Assembly (NCBI GenBank): GCA_020636195.1 | Contig: JACJYH010000006.1 | Coordinates: 62,001 to 126,000, forward strand | Source: Lewinellaceae bacterium | GTDB lineage: Bacteria; Bacteroidota; Bacteroidia; Chitinophagales; Saprospiraceae | Reading direction: 5' to 3' | Length of the DNA: 64,000 nt | Shown: one piece after another, positions 58,982 to 64,000 of the stretch | How the letters are laid out: each line of letters starts with the position of its first letter | Numbering within the stretch: the first letter of the stretch is position 1 | Translations under genes and position numbers: made by a program | Notes under the pieces: model-generated | Database searches by the model: none | Seen by the model: only the letters and a program-made list of their open reading frames with translations | Told to the model about the DNA's origin: nothing

Positions 58982-59878
58982 TCACTCCACATCCACTATC
59001 TGTAAGTTGTGAATGGCAAATATTCCGACACCACCATTTATATTGCTAATGACCGGAACTGGAGACCCAAATGGATTATCTTCGGTGTTTTTATATGCTC
59101 TAAGTGATCTGCTAAACTTGAAATAGTCTTCAGAAATATGATACCAATTGAGTTTTATTTTTCCTTTGTCATTATCATAATATAACGGATCAATCAGAAA
59201 ATCAATGACCTTTTTTTCGCCATCAAAGCCTTCATCGCTCAGCAGAAGTGTTTCGTAGTCATAGGATTCATACGCTGATGGGTCCACGCTGGTGATATAT
59301 GTGTAATCACTAATATCATCGTAGTTTGGTACTGATATCTTGATAGCATAAAAGTTCTTTCCTTTTGGGTCATTGAATGTTACTGAGACTTTGCTTTTTT
59401 TATTGCCGTCTCTGTCCAATCCGCCATTTTCTGAAAACACAGCCGAAAGTATATCGCTTGTAGGAAGTATTTCCATTGCCGCACCAGCTTCATTAAAGTC
59501 TTTGTGCGTCACTTTGATTTGTACATTATCCCCGGATTTTAGTTTAGATGGCAGTACAACTCTATAATTATTTCTATTGTCATTGCGGTCCAAAGATGAA
59601 ATTGTTGCTGCTTTTAACTCCATTCCATTGACATTTAGATATACATCAGCGTCTGAAATATCTAATGCATAATTTGGCTTATCTTCTAAAATACCTTGGT
59701 TTTGAGATATTCTCATTTGAATGGTGTCCGCCATGATGTTGGAAACACAATCGACTACTAAGGTTTTTTCAAATGGCGGAGGGTCCAATTCTAATGTAGT
59801 TTCAAAGAAATCTTCACACGAAGTCAATGAAAATATAAGTATGATGGCGGCTATTGATAATTTGAATGTGAAATTCAT
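58982..59878 (-). CDS. DUF4249 lipoprotein
   Basis: Encodes 298 residues. The lipobox is SLTSC, giving a lipidated Cys21, in MNFTFKLSIAAIILIFSLTSC. The body matches DUF4249: FEKTLVVDCVSNIMADTIQMRISQNQGIL, DISDADVYLNVNG, LKSGDNVQIKVTHKDF, IKISVPNYDD and FSRSLRAYKNTEDNPFGSPVPVISNINGGVGIFAIHN. These lipoproteins accompany TonB receptors in Bacteroidota, like the one directly upstream (13-base gap), and probably act with it in uptake across the outer membrane. The cargo is unknown. Confidence 0.9.
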   Translation of the reverse strand: MNFTFKLSIAAIILIFSLTSCEDFFETTLELDPPPFEKTLVVDCVSNIMADTIQMRISQNQGILEDKPNYALDISDADVYLNVNGMELKAATISSLDRNDNRNNYRVVLPSKLKSGDNVQIKVTHKDFNEAGAAMEILPTSDILSAVFSENGGLDRDGNKKSKVSVTFNDPKGKNFYAIKISVPNYDDISDYTYITSVDPSAYESYDYETLLLSDEGFDGEKKVIDFLIDPLYYDNDKGKIKLNWYHISEDYFKFSRSLRAYKNTEDNPFGSPVPVISNINGGVGIFAIHNLQIVDVE

Positions 59879-59891
59879 GATGAAATAACAT

Positions 59892-62258
59892 TTAAAATTT
59901 TAGGGAATAGGTGATATATGGTATTATTGGGAACAAGCTGACTTGTTTTAACACCTTTTTGTCATAATAGTAATCATGACTAAAATACACAAAAAATGGA
60001 TTTTTATTGCTGTAGGCATTATATGCTCCAAATGACCATGTTCTGGTTCTATTCTTTTTATTTTTTATAAAATTGATGCCAATATCTAGCCTATGATACG
60101 GTCTCATCCTATAGCTATTGCGATCGCCGTATTGTTCGATAGTGTTGACATATGTGTATGGATCATTGACCGTGCCGTAAGTTTCTTGTACGCCATAGCT
60201 GGATTTTGCAAGCGTGACAGCGTTTCCGGTTCCATACACCCATGTTCCTGATAGGTTGATGCCTTTGGATAGTTCATATATTGTCACCAAAGAGATGTCA
60301 TGCCTTCTGTCGTATTTGAATGGAAATGTTTTTCCCTCGTTAAGATCCTGAAATTGTCTATTGTTCCAAGCAAGTGTATATCCGATCCATCCTGAAAGTT
60401 TACCAGTTTTTTTCTGTAAAAAAAATTCTAAACCATAGGCTTCTCCATTACCTTGTGTGATCCTGTCTTGCCAATCTGTGAGTTCAAAAATTCCGGATCC
60501 ATCCTTGTAAGCGATCAGGTTTTTCATTTTTTTATAGTATGCTTCTATTGATATTTCGTAATCAGATGCGAAATTTTTGGCTGCACCTATGGCAGCTTGC
60601 CATGATTCTTGTGGTTGGATTCTTGCTGTAGTAGGTAGCCAAAGATCGGTTGGTAACCCAATTCCTTCAAATGATAAAAGATTGATATACTGACGCATGG
60701 TTGCGAATGAAGCTTTCAGACCTATATTGTGTGGTAGTAGATACCGCATGCTCACTCTCGGTTGCAAAGAAGTGTAAAATGCATCATCAACACTAAATCC
60801 GGATAAATGCAATCCCGCATTAACTTTGAATTTTTTTGTGATTTCGTAGTCATCTTCTGCGTAGAGGGCCAGTTCAGTGGCATTTTTTATGGGTTGACCC
60901 AATGATTGCTTGAAATTTGTATTATTGATAGTGCTGATTTGTTCTAGATTAAATTGTCCGGGATTGAATTCATGCAAGATGACATTGGTGCCGAATCTGA
61001 TGAAGTGATTTGGGGAAGGCACATAGTCAAAATCCAATTTCGCTGCATAATCCCTTATTCCTGAGAGATAACCCAGTGAGATGAAATCTATGGATTTGTC
61101 CTCATATTCAGTACCCAAAGAGATTTCAGTATTGAGTTTATATTTGCTATAGGTCAATGTTGTATTCATAAACAATTTGTCGTTGATCACATGATTCCAC
61201 CTCATTGCCCCTGTAAGATTGCCCCAACCTAAATAGTTATCCGTATAATCTTTTATATTGGAATAAGAATCCTTCTGCTTAAAATAGAACTTGTCATTTC
61301 CTCCATACACACTTAGATAAATCCTGTCTCTTTGCGAAAAGATATGATTTACCTTTGCATTGAGATCATAAAAATAATATCCTGTATCACCTTCTGAATT
61401 TTCAGATTTAAATGATCGCTTTATGAATGGCTTTGCCAAAAGATCAATGTAGGTGCGCCTTCCGGAAACCAAGAAGGAAGTTTTTCCTTTTTTGATCGGA
61501 CCTTCCAAGGTAAGTTTAGATCCTACCAAGCCAATAGATACGTCTCCATGAATCTTCTGCTGATGACCTTCTTTGAGATTTATTTCAAGCACACTGGATA
61601 ATCTGCCACCGTATCTAGCAGGAAAACCACCTTTGATGAGGGTGACATCCTTGATTGCATCGGCATTAAATACTGAGAAAAAGCCGAATAGGTGATTGAC
61701 ATTATACACTGGCACACCATCCAATAATATCAAATTTTGATCGGGGCTACCACCACGCACATAAAGTCCTGATTGTCCTTCTCCACCAGATTGAACTCCG
61801 GGTAATAGTTGGAGAGCCTTTAACACATCTGTTTCTCCTAATAATGCAGGGATTTTTTTAATCTGCAATATGGGGACATCGATCGTGCTCATTTGGCTTT
61901 CGGTTTCTATTTTCTTTTCTTTTGTTGCCACAATTTCCACCTCATCGAAAATGGCTTCTCCACTCATTTTGATATTGTAATTTTGTGAAGTTTTGCCCTG
62001 CACAGTGACTGACTGTGATTTGTAACCAATATACGATATCGTTAGTAGGATGCTATCTGCTTTCTCCAAGGTGATGCTGTAAAATCCATAGGTATTGCTC
62101 ACTGTTCCACTTTGCGATGCTGAATGGTAAATATTACATCCTATAAGTTTTTCTCCGGATGATGCATCTTCTACATATCCAGAAATGGTGACTTTTTGAC
62201 CTGTCAGTATGCTACTGAAAAGCAAAAAGATGAGTGTTTTAAAGATTTGCTTTTGCAT
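59892..62258 (-). CDS. TonB-dependent outer-membrane receptor with carboxypeptidase-like N-domain
   Basis: Encodes 788 residues. A signal peptide precedes a carboxypeptidase-regulatory-like domain (~22-95; KVTISGYVEDASSGEKLIGCNIYHSA). The plug follows (VLKALQLLPGVQSGGEGQSGLYVRGGSPDQNLILLDGVPVYNVNHLFGFFSVFNADAI), then a 22-strand type barrel ending YITYSLKF. It pairs with the DUF4249 lipoprotein. The substrate is unknown. This pair differs from SusCD because no SusD is present. The start at 62258 gives MQKQIFKTLIFLLFSSILTGQ. Confidence 0.93.
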   Translation of the reverse strand: MQKQIFKTLIFLLFSSILTGQKVTISGYVEDASSGEKLIGCNIYHSASQSGTVSNTYGFYSITLEKADSILLTISYIGYKSQSVTVQGKTSQNYNIKMSGEAIFDEVEIVATKEKKIETESQMSTIDVPILQIKKIPALLGETDVLKALQLLPGVQSGGEGQSGLYVRGGSPDQNLILLDGVPVYNVNHLFGFFSVFNADAIKDVTLIKGGFPARYGGRLSSVLEINLKEGHQQKIHGDVSIGLVGSKLTLEGPIKKGKTSFLVSGRRTYIDLLAKPFIKRSFKSENSEGDTGYYFYDLNAKVNHIFSQRDRIYLSVYGGNDKFYFKQKDSYSNIKDYTDNYLGWGNLTGAMRWNHVINDKLFMNTTLTYSKYKLNTEISLGTEYEDKSIDFISLGYLSGIRDYAAKLDFDYVPSPNHFIRFGTNVILHEFNPGQFNLEQISTINNTNFKQSLGQPIKNATELALYAEDDYEITKKFKVNAGLHLSGFSVDDAFYTSLQPRVSMRYLLPHNIGLKASFATMRQYINLLSFEGIGLPTDLWLPTTARIQPQESWQAAIGAAKNFASDYEISIEAYYKKMKNLIAYKDGSGIFELTDWQDRITQGNGEAYGLEFFLQKKTGKLSGWIGYTLAWNNRQFQDLNEGKTFPFKYDRRHDISLVTIYELSKGINLSGTWVYGTGNAVTLAKSSYGVQETYGTVNDPYTYVNTIEQYGDRNSYRMRPYHRLDIGINFIKNKKNRTRTWSFGAYNAYSNKNPFFVYFSHDYYYDKKVLKQVSLFPIIPYITYSLKF

Positions 62259-62420
62259 TTTTTATTGAAATTATAATCTTGAACTATTTCATTTAATTGT
62301 TAATGATGGCATTTCGCTGCCTATATGACATTATTTTAACGTTTATATAATTTTACATTAAAATGAAATTTCTTTTGTCCCATAATTTAAAAATGACCTT
62401 TTATATTCCGGATTATCTAC

Positions 62421-62428
62421 TAATTTTG
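62421..62428 (+). promoter_or_regulatory. -7 promoter element of rnr
   Basis: TAATTTTG, 26 bases before the ATG at 62455. Confidence 0.55.
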
Positions 62429-62454
62429 TATTTTCTAATTCAACTCATCGATAG

Positions 62455-64000
62455 ATGCAAAGGCGCCCTCGCTCACTGAAACCTGAACACCTGGAGCAAC
62501 AGATTGTAAAACTGCTAAGTAAAAACCCAAGAACAAGGTACAACCTTCATCAGATATTCAGAAAAATAAACATTGGCAACCCAAAAGAGGAAGTTATTAA
62601 TATCCTTTCAAAGTTACAAAGTAAAGGAAAAATCGTCAAGTTTGCAGGAGACAGATATAAGTGGGAAACGATGGCAACCGAATTTGCTGAAAAAGTCAAA
62701 AAGTCACGCAAGGAAGAAACTATCTTATATTCAGGTATTGTAGATATGACCCGATCCGGCGCAGCTTATATCATCAATACAGAGAGCGTCGTAGATATCT
62801 ATGTACATGCAAAAAATCTCAAAGGCGCACTTCACAAGGATGAAGTAACCGTGGCTGTGCCCATCAGCAAGAAAAGTCGTAGGCCTGAAGGTGTCGTCGT
62901 AAGTATAGATAAAAGGGACTTAAAACGCATCGTTGGTCATATCGATATGTTTGATAATTATGCTATTGTAAGGCCTGAAAATGACAAAATCTATCCCGAT
63001 GTGTATGTTCATTTTGATGAAAGTTTGGAAACAAATCAAGGGGATAGGGTGATCGCTGAGATTACTGATTATGGCAAAACAGGCTCAAAAAGAGTGTGGG
63101 GAAAGGTACTCAAATTACTCGAAAACCTGAGTCATCATGAAATGACCATGCAGAGTATTTTGTTTTCAAATGGATTCGACCCGACATTTCCGGAAGACGC
63201 TGAGGCAGAAGTGGCTGCAGTGGATGGGAAAGTCACAACTGATGAAATTTTGAAGCGCAGAGATTTCAGAACTGTCACGACATTTACCATTGATCCGGCT
63301 ACGGCTAAGGATTTTGATGACGCCATCTCTATCCAATTTTTAGAAAATGAAACCATAGAAATCGGCGTTCACATTGCTGATGTCACCCATTTTCTAAACG
63401 AAGGCAGCGCCCTTGATCAGGAAGCTGGTGCGCGTACCACTTCTGTTTACTTAGTGGATCGGGTTTGCCCGATGTTGCCTGAAAGACTGAGCAACGATCT
63501 GTGTTCTCTCAATCCACATGAAGATAAATTTACTTTTTCAGCCGTATTTACTTTTGATAAAGAATTTGATGTCATCGGAGAATGGTATGGAAAAACCATC
63601 ATCCATTCTGATAGAAGATTCACCTATGAAGAAGCCCAAGAAAACATGGAAACTCAGACAGGAGATTTCTCTAAAGAATTGACCATTTTAAACAAAATAG
63701 CATACAAACTGAGAGAAGAGCGCTTTGATCAAGGCGCCATTAGTTTTGAATCCGAGGAATTGCAGTTTATCCTTGATGAAAATAATATGCCTATCGGAAT
63801 GTACGTCAAAGAAAGAAAAGACGCCCACAAACTCATTGAAGAATTTATGTTGTTGGCCAATAGATACGTGGCTACTTTCATCGCTAAGAAAGCAAAACCA
63901 AAAATCCCATTTGTGTATAGAATTCATGACCTGCCAAACCCTGAGAAACTTGAAGATTTCGCAAGATTTGCAGGTGAGCTCGGATTTCAATTTAGGACTG
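62455..64000 (+). CDS. rnr: Ribonuclease R (5' part, continues past the window)
   Basis: Processive 3'-5' exoribonuclease for structured RNA. 515 codons are visible. An N-terminal winged-helix-like part (SLKPEHLEQQIVKLLSKNPRTRYNLHQIF) precedes cold-shock domains (YSGIVDMTRSGAAYIINTESVVDIYVHAKNL; GHIDMFDNYAIVRPEN). The RNB catalytic region begins TTFTIDPATAKDFDDAISIQF, with the metal-binding aspartates in DPATAKDFDDA, then HIADVTHFL and VCPMLPERLSNDLCSLNPHEDKFTF. The start at 62455 is the first ATG after the promoter. The 3' end lies beyond 64000. Confidence 0.95.
   Translation, partial: MQRRPRSLKPEHLEQQIVKLLSKNPRTRYNLHQIFRKINIGNPKEEVINILSKLQSKGKIVKFAGDRYKWETMATEFAEKVKKSRKEETILYSGIVDMTRSGAAYIINTESVVDIYVHAKNLKGALHKDEVTVAVPISKKSRRPEGVVVSIDKRDLKRIVGHIDMFDNYAIVRPENDKIYPDVYVHFDESLETNQGDRVIAEITDYGKTGSKRVWGKVLKLLENLSHHEMTMQSILFSNGFDPTFPEDAEAEVAAVDGKVTTDEILKRRDFRTVTTFTIDPATAKDFDDAISIQFLENETIEIGVHIADVTHFLNEGSALDQEAGARTTSVYLVDRVCPMLPERLSNDLCSLNPHEDKFTFSAVFTFDKEFDVIGEWYGKTIIHSDRRFTYEEAQENMETQTGDFSKELTILNKIAYKLREERFDQGAISFESEELQFILDENNMPIGMYVKERKDAHKLIEEFMLLANRYVATFIAKKAKPKIPFVYRIHDLPNPEKLEDFARFAGELGFQFRT

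Overview
This 64 kb window comes from a chromosome of an AT-rich member of the Bacteroidota, probably a Saprospiraceae-like or related gliding or formerly gliding lineage. The evidence is a GldB lipoprotein, two large secreted proteins with type IX secretion (T9SS) C-terminal sorting domains, a TonB receptor plus DUF4249 lipoprotein pair, a long Bacteroidota-type signal peptidase I, and at least fifteen copies of the Bacteroidota -7 promoter element TAnnTTTG placed 16-41 bases before start codons. Family-level placement is an inference. No rRNA, tRNA or CRISPR array was found.

Layout. 0-14.7 kb is housekeeping: ribosomal protein L17, OdhB (2-oxoglutarate dehydrogenase E2), GldB, SucC, exonuclease VII (xseAB), release factor 1, a GH13 amylase, LepB, thioredoxin, L27 and L21. 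14.8-18.0 kb (minus strand) is a tightly overlapping five-gene operon around a YidD-domain protein with an apparent signal peptide, with a LolA-like protein and two proteins sharing an ILPGxG membrane motif. 18-30 kb carries aroB, exonuclease III, a secreted M43-like metalloprotease, a Crp/Fnr regulator, a sugar isomerase/dehydrogenase pair, pyrF, nfu, rpe, transaldolase and an AlkD-like glycosylase. 30-40 kb holds two tandem short ssb genes, purA, a HerA-type ATPase and a three-gene 2-oxoacid:ferredoxin oxidoreductase operon. 40-52 kb has a WecA-like/CrcB pair, OxyR, two ArsR-like regulators, TsaB, an S41 protease, dGTPase, a cation exporter, a UbiA-like membrane protein and a T9SS-sorted protein.

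52.2-58.9 kb is the accessory part. It holds an intact IS4-family element with 16-bp inverted ends and a 7-bp target duplication, which appears to have split the promoter of the neighbouring T9SS gene. It also holds two solitary PD-(D/E)XK nuclease-like genes: a DUF559 gene between ~120-bp repeats, and a GxxExxY gene flanked by a ~27-bp imperfect direct repeat whose right copy is one arm of a hairpin. Between them lie WaaA, an outer-membrane barrel and a DUF4833 protein. The window ends with a DUF4249/TonB receptor pair and the 5' part of RNase R.

How the genes work together. OdhB and SucC serve the oxidative TCA branch, while KorAB with its FAD/Fe-S partner gives a ferredoxin-linked route over the same 2-oxoacid step. 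LepB, the YidD operon, GldB and the T9SS cargo are envelope biogenesis and secretion functions. OxyR, thioredoxin, AlkD, exonuclease III, exonuclease VII and the SSBs are stress and DNA-maintenance functions. The most unusual non-coding objects are a 160-bp near-perfect palindrome between pyrF and nfu (MITE-like), a promoter-to-terminator unit of about 100 nt between oxyR and the WecA-like gene (candidate small RNA), and the two nuclease-plus-repeat units.
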